Source: Kitasatospora papulosa (GTDB taxonomy: Bacteria; Actinomycetota; Actinomycetes; Streptomycetales; Streptomycetaceae). From it: 64,000 bases of DNA. Within the stretch, counting starts at the first letter, position 1. The number at the start of each line of letters is the position of its first letter. The DNA lies in NCBI RefSeq assembly GCF_000717245.1, contig NZ_JNYQ01000011.1, forward strand, positions 124,001 through 188,000, given 5' to 3'. The notes under the pieces are model-generated. The model did no database searches. It worked only from the letters and a program-made list of their open reading frames with translations, and was not told the origin of the DNA. Positions 41,796 to 49,435 of this stretch are shown piece by piece. The translations under genes were made by a program, and so were the position numbers.

Positions 41796-43457
41796 TCAGG
41801 TGACCGCGGGCCCGGAATCGTTCAGCCAGGCCCACTGCGACCAGGTGGCGAAGCCGGTCTGCCACCGGTGGTAGACCCCTGCGTGGCTGGTACCGAACAC
41901 CTCGATGCGGCCGTCGGCGTTGTTGGCCGCGCCGATCGACGTGCCCCCGCCACCGAAGGTCTCCCACTGCGAGAACGCCGCGTCGGGAGCGGTCTGCCAG
42001 GCGTGGCTCGCCGTCGTGTCGTTGATCGCGAACACCTCGACCCGTCCGTCGACCGTCCGTGACGTGGTCAGCTCGGCGTCGCGGATCCCGCCGGTGCCGG
42101 TCCATGCCGACCAGGTGGTGGGGCTGGTCTGCCAGCGGTGGAAGACGCCGTTGGCGTTGGAGGCGAACACCTCCAGCCTGCCGTCCCGGTTGTGGCTCGC
42201 CGTGACGGAGCGACCTCCGTTGCCGAAGTTCTCCCAGGCGGACCATCCGCCGTTGACGCCGCTCTGGTAGAGGTGCTCGAACGTCGAGTCGGACAGCGCG
42301 AAGACCTCCAGCCGCCCGTCCGGTGCGGTCTCCATGGCGAGACGCGCGTTCGCCGGGCCCCCGTGCGTGCCCTCCCACCCGGACCAGCCGCCGCTCGGCG
42401 CGGTCTGCCAGCGGTGGAACACACCCTCGGTGTTGGACGCGAACACCTCGATACGGCCGTCGGCGTTGTTGCCCGCGGCCAGACGATGTCCCCCGGTGCC
42501 GAAGTTCTCCCAGGCGGACCACCCGGCGCTGGGCCCGGTCTGCCACATGTGGTCGAACGTACTGTCCGACAGCGCGAACAACTCAAGCCGCCCGTCCGCG
42601 TTGGGCGCCACGGCCAACTGGGCGTCGCGCGGGCCGCCGACGAAGCGCCACGTCGACCAGTCGCCGTTCACGGTGGTCTGCCAGGCGTGATGGACGCCGT
42701 CGGCACCGGCGGCGAACGCTTCGAGCCGTCCGTCCGCGGACCGCCCGGACACCACCCGGCCGGAGCCGTACGGATGCTCGGGGCCCGTGCTCGTGCCCGC
42801 CCACAGGGCGTTGGCGATCAGCGTGGCGTCGCCTGCCTCGATCCCGTAGAGGTGGCGCAGGTCCTCCCGTGGCTGCTGGACACGCCAGCACACGTCACCG
42901 ATCGGCGCGGTGTTCCACGAGCCGCCCGGGTAAACCCGTTCCATGGCGTCGAGGAAGGCGTTCGTGGCGTAGGCCGGGTTCAGACGCTGCTCCCGGGTGC
43001 CCCACCAGTCCTGCTGCTGGAACAGCCCGATGCTGGTGTGGTCGACGGCCTGCGAGTAGTTGTTCATGCTGGTTTCCACGATGATCGTGGCGATGGCGAT
43101 CGCGGCGGCTCTCGGGTTCAGCCCCCGGTCCTTCACCGCCTGGGTGACCATCCGCGCGCAGGACATCTTGTACGCGTCCAGATAGCCCGCCATCTTCGCG
43201 CCGAGCTGCGGGTTCAGCTGGCCGGCCATGATGCCGTCGGTGGCCGACGGCCCGGCCGGATCGCACGGTTCGGTCGGAATGGCCAGGCCTTCCGGGCCGG
43301 CGAAGTAGTGGGAGACACCGGACCGGTCGTCGCCCTGCCCCGGAACAGGGCCGGTGCGGGCGAACGAGACCGATGCGGTCGTTCCGAGGATCAATGCCCA
43401 GACACCGGCCATCAGAGCCAGTCCGGTGAATATGCGGGATAAGCCGCGTCTCGCCAT
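41796..43457 (-). CDS. Secreted lysozyme/transglycosylase-like enzyme fused to PLL lectin repeats
   Basis: 553 residues with a leader/anchor helix at 10-32. Residues about 75-235 resemble the lytic-transglycosylase-like domain of actinobacterial wall hydrolases: MVTQAVKDRGLNPRAAAIAIATIIVETSMNNY (Glu as candidate catalyst in VETSMNN), DHTSIGLFQQQDWWGTREQRLNPAYATNAFLDAM. Residues 240-550 are about six PLL propeller repeats nearly parallel to those of the M23 protein (SGRSADGRLEAFAAGADGVHHAWQTTVNGDWS). Its promoter carries a SARP-type box. Confidence 0.83.
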   Translation of the reverse strand: MARRGLSRIFTGLALMAGVWALILGTTASVSFARTGPVPGQGDDRSGVSHYFAGPEGLAIPTEPCDPAGPSATDGIMAGQLNPQLGAKMAGYLDAYKMSCARMVTQAVKDRGLNPRAAAIAIATIIVETSMNNYSQAVDHTSIGLFQQQDWWGTREQRLNPAYATNAFLDAMERVYPGGSWNTAPIGDVCWRVQQPREDLRHLYGIEAGDATLIANALWAGTSTGPEHPYGSGRVVSGRSADGRLEAFAAGADGVHHAWQTTVNGDWSTWRFVGGPRDAQLAVAPNADGRLELFALSDSTFDHMWQTGPSAGWSAWENFGTGGHRLAAGNNADGRIEVFASNTEGVFHRWQTAPSGGWSGWEGTHGGPANARLAMETAPDGRLEVFALSDSTFEHLYQSGVNGGWSAWENFGNGGRSVTASHNRDGRLEVFASNANGVFHRWQTSPTTWSAWTGTGGIRDAELTTSRTVDGRVEVFAINDTTASHAWQTAPDAAFSQWETFGGGGTSIGAANNADGRIEVFGTSHAGVYHRWQTGFATWSQWAWLNDSGPAVT

Positions 43458-43496
43458 GTTGTGCCTTCCGTCGTGCGGTCCGGTCGTCGGCGGCCG

Positions 43497-43527
43497 ACAG
43501 TAGGAAGCACCGATGAAATGCCGATGG
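43497..43527 (-). promoter_or_regulatory. SARP-type promoter of the transglycosylase-PLL gene
   Basis: On the minus strand: CCATCG (43527-43522), 5 bp, TCATCG (43516-43511), 8 bp (gtgcttcc), then -10 TACTGT (43502-43497); start codon 40 nt downstream. Confidence 0.7.
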
Positions 43528-43547
43528 AATCGGGCCTGCCACGCGTT

Positions 43548-43578
43548 TCATCGCCATGTCATCGGCCCCTGCCAAGGT
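43548..43578 (+). promoter_or_regulatory. SARP-type promoter of the cutinase-like gene
   Basis: TCATCG at 43548-43553 and 43559-43564 (11-bp period), 8 bp (gcccctgc), then a weak -10 CAAGGT at 43573-43578; start codon 34 nt downstream. Back-to-back with the minus-strand box 20 bp away. Confidence 0.65.
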
Positions 43579-43612
43579 CGTGAGGCGTAGGCACCACACA
43601 GGGGAGAAGCGA

Positions 43613-44281
43613 ATGCGAGTGAAGAGGACGACGGCCGCGGTGGCCGGACTTCTGCTGACGGCAGGCCTTTCGGTGGCACAGGCGTCCACGGCGCAGGCGG
43701 CGGAGACTGCGGCTCCGTGCGGGGGCACGTACACGATCGTCGTCGGCGGCACGGGAAGCGCGTGGAACAACGACGGCTTCACCGGCAACATCCAGCAGCA
43801 CGTCGGGTACCCCACCCAGATCCCCAACGGCGCCAGCGCCCGTGCGGGCGTCAACGAGCTGAACCGGCTGGTGCGTGACCAGCGTGCCGTGTGCCCGGGC
43901 CAGCACGTCAAGATGGGCGGGTACTCCCTGGGCGCGGCGGTGGTGCACACCTGGGTCACCGAGAACTGGCAGACCTTCGGCAACGTGAACGCCGTTCTGA
44001 TCGCGGACCCCAAGCGCCAGGGCGGCCCCGGCGCGAGCGGGGGATCGGTGCCGTTCGGCGGGATCATCGGCGCACCGCTCGCCGGAGCCGACACGTTCTA
44101 CGGCAACGTGCCGGTCAAGACGATCTGCCACTGGGACTACGTCTGCGACGAGTCGGCCGGCATCTGGACGTACCCGGCCAACCACGTCAACAACTACCCC
44201 AACGACTTCAACATGGATCACCACAACGACAGCGCCAACGAGACCTGGTACAACGGCGCCTGGTATCCGGCCTCCTGGTGA
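43613..44281 (+). CDS. Secreted cutinase/PE-PPE-like serine hydrolase
   Basis: 222 residues from ATG 43613 behind GGGGAGAAG. Sec leader to about residue 29 (AQA). Mature part: CGGTYTIVVGGTGSAWNNDGF, nucleophile S105 in KMGGYSLGAAVVHTW, Asp in LIADPKRQG, and His in NHVNNYPND. This order fits the PE-PPE/cutinase superfamily of small esterases. Its TGA abuts the TCA (minus-strand stop) of the SARP gene, making TGATCA. Confidence 0.82.
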   Translation: MRVKRTTAAVAGLLLTAGLSVAQASTAQAAETAAPCGGTYTIVVGGTGSAWNNDGFTGNIQQHVGYPTQIPNGASARAGVNELNRLVRDQRAVCPGQHVKMGGYSLGAAVVHTWVTENWQTFGNVNAVLIADPKRQGGPGASGGSVPFGGIIGAPLAGADTFYGNVPVKTICHWDYVCDESAGIWTYPANHVNNYPNDFNMDHHNDSANETWYNGAWYPASW

Positions 44282-45373
44282 TCAGGCGCCCGTGACGGAT
44301 CCGGCCGGGGGGAGGGTCCCCGGGCCGGCTTCGTCACCTCGCAGGATCATCCGGTGCGTCTCCCGCAGCATCCGGCTCGGAGAGACCCCCAGATCGTCGG
44401 CGAGGCAGCGGCGGGCGCGCTCGAACACCGTCAGGGCGTCGGCCTGGCGGCCGTTCCGCTGGAGCGCGTGCATCAGCATCGCGGCGAGCGGCTCGTCGAG
44501 AGGGTGTGCCGCGGACAGGGAGAACAGTTCGGCGATCGCCTCCGTGTCCCGGCCCAGGCGCAGCAGCCCTTGCACCTTCCGGCGCGCGATGGCGATCCTG
44601 CGCTCGGTGAGCCGCAGCCGCTCCAGTTCGGCGAGCGGCCCCGGCAGACCGGCCAGCGGTTCCTCGCGGAACAGTTCCAGCGCCCGGGCACAGAGGCGGA
44701 CCGTCTCGTGCGGTCCGCCCGCCCGAGCAGCCTTCGCGATGCCGGCGACCAGTTCCTCCATGCGTGCCACGTCCACCTCGACCGCGCCGGGGACCAGCCG
44801 GTAGCCACGAGGCCCGCGCTCGATGACCGGGTCCGTGCCGTCCCCGGCGCGCAGCGCCTTGCGCAACCGGTAGATGTACACCGGCACCACGTTGGCGGCC
44901 GGTGTCTCCACCCCCCATACGTCGTCGAGGAGTTCCTGCCTGCTGAGGGGCCGCCCCGCGCCCAGGGCCAGGGCCGCCAGCACGGCCTGCTGGCGCAGAT
45001 GTCCCAGGTCCAGGGGCCGCCCGTCCCGCCATGCCCGCAGCGGTCCGAGCAGGGAGATCCGCACCCTCGGTTCCGCCGCGCGTGCGGCGGCGGCCCCGCG
45101 CACCGGCCTCGTGTGCCGGGTGCGCGGGCCACGTCCGGGGACTACCAGACCGCAGTCGAAGGCGTGGACGACGGCAGCGGTACGGTCGCGCAGCCCGAGC
45201 TTGCGCAGGATCCCCGCGAGATGCTCGGCCACGGCGTCCTCTGGTAGGGCGAGCGCGGCGGCGATCTCGTCGTCCCGCAGGCCGCAGCCGACCGCGGAGA
45301 GCACCTGGCGCTCCTGAGGCCTGAGCGCGGCGGCGGGTGCGGAGAGGCGGTCGGTGGTGACAGTCGTCGGCAT
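44282..45373 (-). CDS. LuxR-HTH / SARP fusion regulator
   Basis: 363 residues. Residues 17-74 are a GerE/LuxR helix-turn-helix (LRPQERQVLSAVGCGLRDDEIAAALALPEDAVAEHLAGILRKLGLRDRTAAVVHA); 104-195 an OmpR-like SARP DNA-binding domain (VRISLLGPLRAWRDGRPLDLGHLRQQAVLAALALGAGRPLSRQELLDDVWG ... NVVPVYIYRLRKAL ... GYRLVPG); 200-345 a BTAD. Two DNA-binding domains in one SARP is unusual. It lies at the edge of the secreted-enzyme island whose promoters carry SARP-type boxes, and is the natural candidate activator. Confidence 0.83.
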   Translation of the reverse strand: MPTTVTTDRLSAPAAALRPQERQVLSAVGCGLRDDEIAAALALPEDAVAEHLAGILRKLGLRDRTAAVVHAFDCGLVVPGRGPRTRHTRPVRGAAAARAAEPRVRISLLGPLRAWRDGRPLDLGHLRQQAVLAALALGAGRPLSRQELLDDVWGVETPAANVVPVYIYRLRKALRAGDGTDPVIERGPRGYRLVPGAVEVDVARMEELVAGIAKAARAGGPHETVRLCARALELFREEPLAGLPGPLAELERLRLTERRIAIARRKVQGLLRLGRDTEAIAELFSLSAAHPLDEPLAAMLMHALQRNGRQADALTVFERARRCLADDLGVSPSRMLRETHRMILRGDEAGPGTLPPAGSVTGA

Positions 45374-45497
45374 CGCTGCTCCCGGTCTCCGGACGCGTCG
45401 GTCTTACGGGCGCCTTGGAGAACGTACGGGGCGGGGCGTCGGGAGGGGCATCCGGAACGATCCGGAGTGACACCGCGACCGCGTCCGTGACGGACGC

Positions 45498-46757
45498 CTA
45501 CCGCCCGTCCGCCTCACCCGTGCGGGCGTGCCACCGGATCAGCAGCGTGGACGTCAGCAGGCACAGCGCCATCGGAAGCGTCGGCAGGAGCAGGTCGGAG
45601 GCGTCGCCCTGCCACAGCTGCGCGTTGGTCGCCCACGCCAGGGACAGGTGCAGCAGGAAGAGGCTCAGCCCGACCGGCCAGAAGCGCCGCCGTGACTTCG
45701 TGACAGCGCCCCACGTCAGCAGCCAGCAGGGGACGACGAGCATGAGGACCGTCGCGGCGACCCGGCCGGGCTGCGGGGTGTACGAATCCCCCATCGGCAG
45801 GATCAGCGCGACGAAAGCCAGGAAGAGGCCGAGAAGCATCCGCTCGGTCCCGGGACGCCGCTCCTTCGGTGCGGCGGGCAGCGGATGCGGGCCGTGGGGC
45901 GGGGTGGCGGGGCCCCGGGAGCCGTACCCCGGAGAGACCGCGACGCGCCCGCCCGGAGCGGGACCGGTGTCCGCGGCGGGGTGGGGGGTGGCAGGGGAGG
46001 GCGCGCGTGTGTTCCGCTCCTCCACGGTGGCGGCGTCCCGGGCAGCGTCCCGGGCGGCGGAGTACGTGCGGGTGGTGCTCTCGGGTGCGACGGCTCCCGG
46101 TGCCGGTGCCGGTGCCGGTGCCGGTGCCGGTCCCGGTGCGCTCGTCGGTCGCCCCTCGGTCGTGGGCCGTCTGTCTGTCGCCGCGTCACGGGCCGCCGCC
46201 GCGAACCGCCGGAGCGCCTCCTGGCGGTCGGCCTTGGGGGCCTGTGCCGCTCCTGGGACGGGTCGCGTCTGTCCGACCGGCCGTCGTCCCCGGCTCCCGG
46301 CCCGCGCCTCGGCCGCGCGTGCGGACTCCGCGGCCCGGGCGCGGTCCATGATGCGCCGCGCCGGGGCGTTGCGCGCTTCCATCGACCCGTCGAGGCCGTA
46401 CACGAACAGGGCGATGTCGTTCTCGAGGGCGTACTGGAGGGCGGGTGCGGCGTAACTGCTGCCCGTGAAGAAGAGCAACTGGCGGTCCAGCAGACGGCCA
46501 CGGGCACCGAAGAGGAGTTGCAGCTCCGGGCGGCCCACGGCCGCCGCGACGTACTTCACCTGACCGAGTGCGCGCGCCGACCGCACGTCTATGCCGCCGT
46601 CGGGCCCGCCGGGCTTGGCCCGTGCGTCGGCGTAGCCCCAGTACCGCATCCAGGCCGCCGCATTGTGCTCGGCGTCCTGCCAGGACCGGACCGGGCGTCT
46701 CTCCGGTAGTGCGGGGCCGGTCCCGGCTCCCGTTCTCGTGTTGTTCTCGCTGGTCAC
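45498..46757 (-). CDS. Mrr-like restriction-endonuclease-fold protein with membrane tail
   Basis: 419 residues. PD-(D/E)xK Mrr_cat domain at about 25-135: AEHNAAAWMRYWGYADARAKPGGPDGGIDVRS with D57, ALGQVKY with Q66-x-K68, and LLFFTGSSYAAPALQYALENDIALFVY. A long disordered Pro/Ala/Arg linker (135-325, including an AP repeat) leads to four membrane helices (about 328-410). So a nuclease-fold domain tethered to the membrane. Function unknown; a role in surveillance of incoming DNA is speculation. Confidence 0.75.
   Translation of the reverse strand: MTSENNTRTGAGTGPALPERRPVRSWQDAEHNAAAWMRYWGYADARAKPGGPDGGIDVRSARALGQVKYVAAAVGRPELQLLFGARGRLLDRQLLFFTGSSYAAPALQYALENDIALFVYGLDGSMEARNAPARRIMDRARAAESARAAEARAGSRGRRPVGQTRPVPGAAQAPKADRQEALRRFAAAARDAATDRRPTTEGRPTSAPGPAPAPAPAPAPGAVAPESTTRTYSAARDAARDAATVEERNTRAPSPATPHPAADTGPAPGGRVAVSPGYGSRGPATPPHGPHPLPAAPKERRPGTERMLLGLFLAFVALILPMGDSYTPQPGRVAATVLMLVVPCWLLTWGAVTKSRRRFWPVGLSLFLLHLSLAWATNAQLWQGDASDLLLPTLPMALCLLTSTLLIRWHARTGEADGR
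46099..46128. repeat. Hexanucleotide microsatellite inside the Mrr-like gene
   Basis: Five tandem GGTGCC units encode the (Ala-Pro)n stretch of the linker in the minus-strand protein. Length variation here would change linker length without a frameshift. Confidence 0.75.
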
Positions 46758-46881
46758 AGCCGTGAATTATCGCAGGGCGTCCCTCTCCGGAGACGGGGAG
46801 TCCTTCTCCCGCGGCGCCGATCCGCGATCACGATGACCGATTCGAGGGATACGGGTCACCCTGCTGCTGTACTTTCCTGGC

Positions 46882-47754
46882 ATGGTCACGGGCGAAATGA
46901 GCGAGAACGCGGAGTCCCGCTTCTCCGCTCTTCTGGCGGGCGCGGCAAGGCTTCCGGGTGTGCGGGTCGACCGGGAGGCGTACCTCCGGGCGGCGTTGGC
47001 CCGTCACTGCTCGGAGGATCAACTGCGCCAGGCGATGGCGGAGACCCCCGCGGCGGCGGGCATCCCTCTCGACGTTCTGGACAGGGTGGCCGACGCCTCC
47101 ATCCGCTACGAGACGGCCAAGGTGAGCGCGCTCTCCGCGGCTGCCGGTCTTCCTGGAGTCCTCGCCCTGCCCGCCACGGTGCCGGCCGATCTGGCCCAGT
47201 ACGTCGGCCACATGCTGCGCATCTCGCAGAAGCTCGCCTACCTCTACAGCTGGCCCGATCTGTTCTCCGCCGACAACGACGATCTCGATGACGACACCAA
47301 GGGAGTGCTCACGCTCTTCGTCGGCGTGATGTTCGGGACCCAGTCCGCGAACGCCGCCGTGGGGAAGGTGGCGGGGATGCTCTCCGAGCAGATGGCCAAG
47401 AAGCTGCCCCAGAAGGCGCTGACCCACGGTGTCGTCTATCCGATCGTGAAGAAGGTCGCCCAGTACCTCGGTGTGGAGATGACGAAGCAGACCTTCGCCA
47501 AGTCCGTCTCGAAGGCGATTCCCCTCGTCGGGGCCGCGGTGTCCGGCGGGCTCACCTTTGCGACGTTCCGCCCCATGTCGAAGAGGCTCAAGGCGCATCT
47601 GTCCGGCCTGGAACTCGCCAGGCCGGTCGGGGGCCGGGTCATCACGGGTGAGGTCATCACGGGTGAGGTCATCCAGGACGAGGGCCGTCAGGCGGCTGAC
47701 GAGGTGAAGATCCCGAAGCCGGGCCGCGAGTGGCGTGTCCTGAAGCGTCGGTAG
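46882..47754 (+). CDS. EcsC-like conserved hypothetical protein
   Basis: 290 residues; ATG 46882 used, MSEN at 46897 is possible. Helical with hydrophobic stretches (AAAGLPGVLALPATVPADLAQYVGHML, GVLTLFVGVMFGTQSANAAVG, SVSKAIPLVGAAVSGGLTFATF), the last matching the EcsC C-terminal signature. A 15-bp tandem repeat (47636-47665) encodes VITGE twice. Divergent from the Mrr-like gene. Function unknown. Confidence 0.6.
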   Translation: MVTGEMSENAESRFSALLAGAARLPGVRVDREAYLRAALARHCSEDQLRQAMAETPAAAGIPLDVLDRVADASIRYETAKVSALSAAAGLPGVLALPATVPADLAQYVGHMLRISQKLAYLYSWPDLFSADNDDLDDDTKGVLTLFVGVMFGTQSANAAVGKVAGMLSEQMAKKLPQKALTHGVVYPIVKKVAQYLGVEMTKQTFAKSVSKAIPLVGAAVSGGLTFATFRPMSKRLKAHLSGLELARPVGGRVITGEVITGEVIQDEGRQAADEVKIPKPGREWRVLKRR

Positions 47755-48118
47755 CCGGCAGATCGGGTCACGGGGGAGGGCGATCAGGAGTCGTCGGGTT
47801 CGCTCCCCGACCGTGCCGTGGTCGTGCGGTCTCCCTTTCCGGCGCTCGGATCTCGAATCTCGGGGTTCGAGCGTCGCGGTGCCCTCCCTCACTCGTTCGA
47901 GTTTCCAGGGAGGGGCCCCGGACCGGCGCTCGAGCTTCGGGTTCCGAGGGTCGGGCTTCGGGCTCCGGGATTCGAGCGGTGTTGTTCATCCGGGTGGTAG
48001 GTAAGGGCTCTTGGGAAAACCTGCCCCCCTCCCCTCCCCGTCACGGCCAGCAAGTATGACTAATCGTGATCGAGTTGCAGCGGAGAGTCGCGGCTGCTTA
48101 CGGTGCCCACAACGAGAC
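47755..48118. repeat. Gene-free stretch with degenerate TTCGAG/CTCGAG repeats
   Basis: Between 47840 and 47985 the sequence is built from near-repeats of TTCGAG, CTTCGGG and CTCCGGG. Inverted repeats include CGCTCG (47843-47848)/CGAGCG and CCCTCCCT (47882-47889)/AGGGAGGG (47907-47914). Short frames here lack coding character. It may end transcription of the EcsC-like gene; otherwise nothing recognised. Confidence 0.5.
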
Positions 48119-48154
48119 GACCCCGACGCGGTGTTCACTGCACCGGCCGGGGTC
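48119..48154 (+). promoter_or_regulatory. Structured leader hairpin of the winged-helix gene
   Basis: Outer stem GACCCCG (48119-48125)/CGGGGTC (48148-48154), inner stem CGGTG (48129-48133)/CACCG (48141-48145), loop ttcactg. It sits 35 nt ahead of the GTG start with an AAGGA ribosome-binding site between; it could be an attenuator or a translational control element. Confidence 0.5.
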
Positions 48155-48189
48155 TGACCCAAGATCGAACACCCAATAAGGACGATCTC

Positions 48190-49206
48190 GTGGCTATCCA
48201 GCACCTTAGCTCCGCCCCGCCCGCCCCCGCAGCCTCGCGCCCCTACCGCAAGGCCCACACCGGCTACGGCAAGCAGACCGTCCCGGCCCAAGGCCCCTCC
48301 GGTGCAGGCGCCTTCGCCTCCCTGCCCGAGCGGGAACGCTATGTCGCCGGGTATCTCGACCACCTGCCCGACGGCGCCGCGATGGACATCAAGTCGCTGG
48401 CCAAGGACCTGCCGCTGTACGGCCAGATGGCGATCGGCACAGCGCTGCGCGCCCTCGCCGTCGCCGGTCATCTGCGCCGCGTGCGCTGCCGGGTCGAAGG
48501 GGACGGTCGATGCCGGTGGGTGACGCTCACCTACTGGTCCCGCACCGCCCACGACAACGAGTGGTGGACCGCCATGCTGGCTGGCGAGGCGGCCACCGGC
48601 CCGGAGCAGGCGCCCGTACGATCCGCCGAGCCGATCCTGCCCCGACAGCGCGGCGCGCAGGCGGATATCACCATGCGGACCTCCCCGAACCCGCCGCGGG
48701 ACGAGCCGAACGCAGCCGGCCCCACGGCAGTCGCGGCCCCGTCCCCCGCCTGTCTCGTCCTCGCCGAACTCGGCCGCCGCGAGCCCCGCCTGGCGCTCTC
48801 CGCCGCCGACTGCGTCGCGCTGGAACCACTTGCCGCCGCCTGGTTCGCACGCGGTGTCAGCGCCGACTACCTGACCTCGGCGCTCACCGCCGGGCTGCCC
48901 GAGCGCATCGGATCACCCGTCGGCCTGGTACGCCGCCGCCTCACCGACAAGATGCCGCCCCACCTGCCCGCAGCACCCGCACCGACCCGGGGCCTCCCGC
49001 CCGGCACCCCCGTGCGCGGCCTCCTGGTGGAGTGCACCGAATGCGGCCGCCCCGGCCCGGTCGCAGCCCTCCCGGACGGCCTCTGCAAGCCCTGCCGCAC
49101 GGCGCACCGGAAGCCGGAATCGTCCGATGACGCGGCTCCGGACGAGGCCGAGCGCGACGTTCCGGCTCTCGTCGCCAGTCTCCGCAACCTGATGCGCACG
49201 CCCTGA
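48190..49206 (+). CDS. Winged-helix DNA-binding protein with C-terminal zinc ribbon
   Basis: 338 residues from GTG 48190. A winged-helix/MarR-like region (about 45-125: LPERERYVAGYLDHLPDGAAMDIKSLAKDLPLYGQMAIGTALRALAVAGHLRRVRCRVEGDGRCRWVTLTYWSRT), a middle helical region (LPAADCVALEPLAAAWFARGVSADYLTSALTAGLP) and a zinc ribbon CTECGRPG...LCKPC. This family occurs in many copies in Streptomyces accessory DNA, usually with a hairpin leader as here. Role unproven; sequence-specific DNA binding is likely. Confidence 0.72.
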   Translation: MAIQHLSSAPPAPAASRPYRKAHTGYGKQTVPAQGPSGAGAFASLPERERYVAGYLDHLPDGAAMDIKSLAKDLPLYGQMAIGTALRALAVAGHLRRVRCRVEGDGRCRWVTLTYWSRTAHDNEWWTAMLAGEAATGPEQAPVRSAEPILPRQRGAQADITMRTSPNPPRDEPNAAGPTAVAAPSPACLVLAELGRREPRLALSAADCVALEPLAAAWFARGVSADYLTSALTAGLPERIGSPVGLVRRRLTDKMPPHLPAAPAPTRGLPPGTPVRGLLVECTECGRPGPVAALPDGLCKPCRTAHRKPESSDDAAPDEAERDVPALVASLRNLMRTP

Positions 49207-49289
49207 GCGGCCCGTGTGCCCTGCGCGCCCCGGCCTGCACCGGGACTCCGGCAAGTGAGTGCCTGCCCACCGCGGCTGCGCATGGCCGA

Positions 49290-49332
49290 GGCGCCCGGCC
49301 CGGGGTGGAGAGGAGGCCCCGGGCCGGGCGCC
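49290..49332. terminator. Bidirectional terminator
   Basis: Perfect 16-bp GC stem (ggcgcccggcccgggg and complement) with an 11-nt loop, between the convergent winged-helix and protease genes. Confidence 0.8.
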
Positions 49333-49435
49333 ATGACGTCGGCGGGAACGCCGGACGTGTCGAACCGATCGAGCGAAGACGCCGTGCGGCGACGTCAGCC
49401 GCGGGCGTCGGGGAGGAGGGCCGCCCCGCTCCGGG

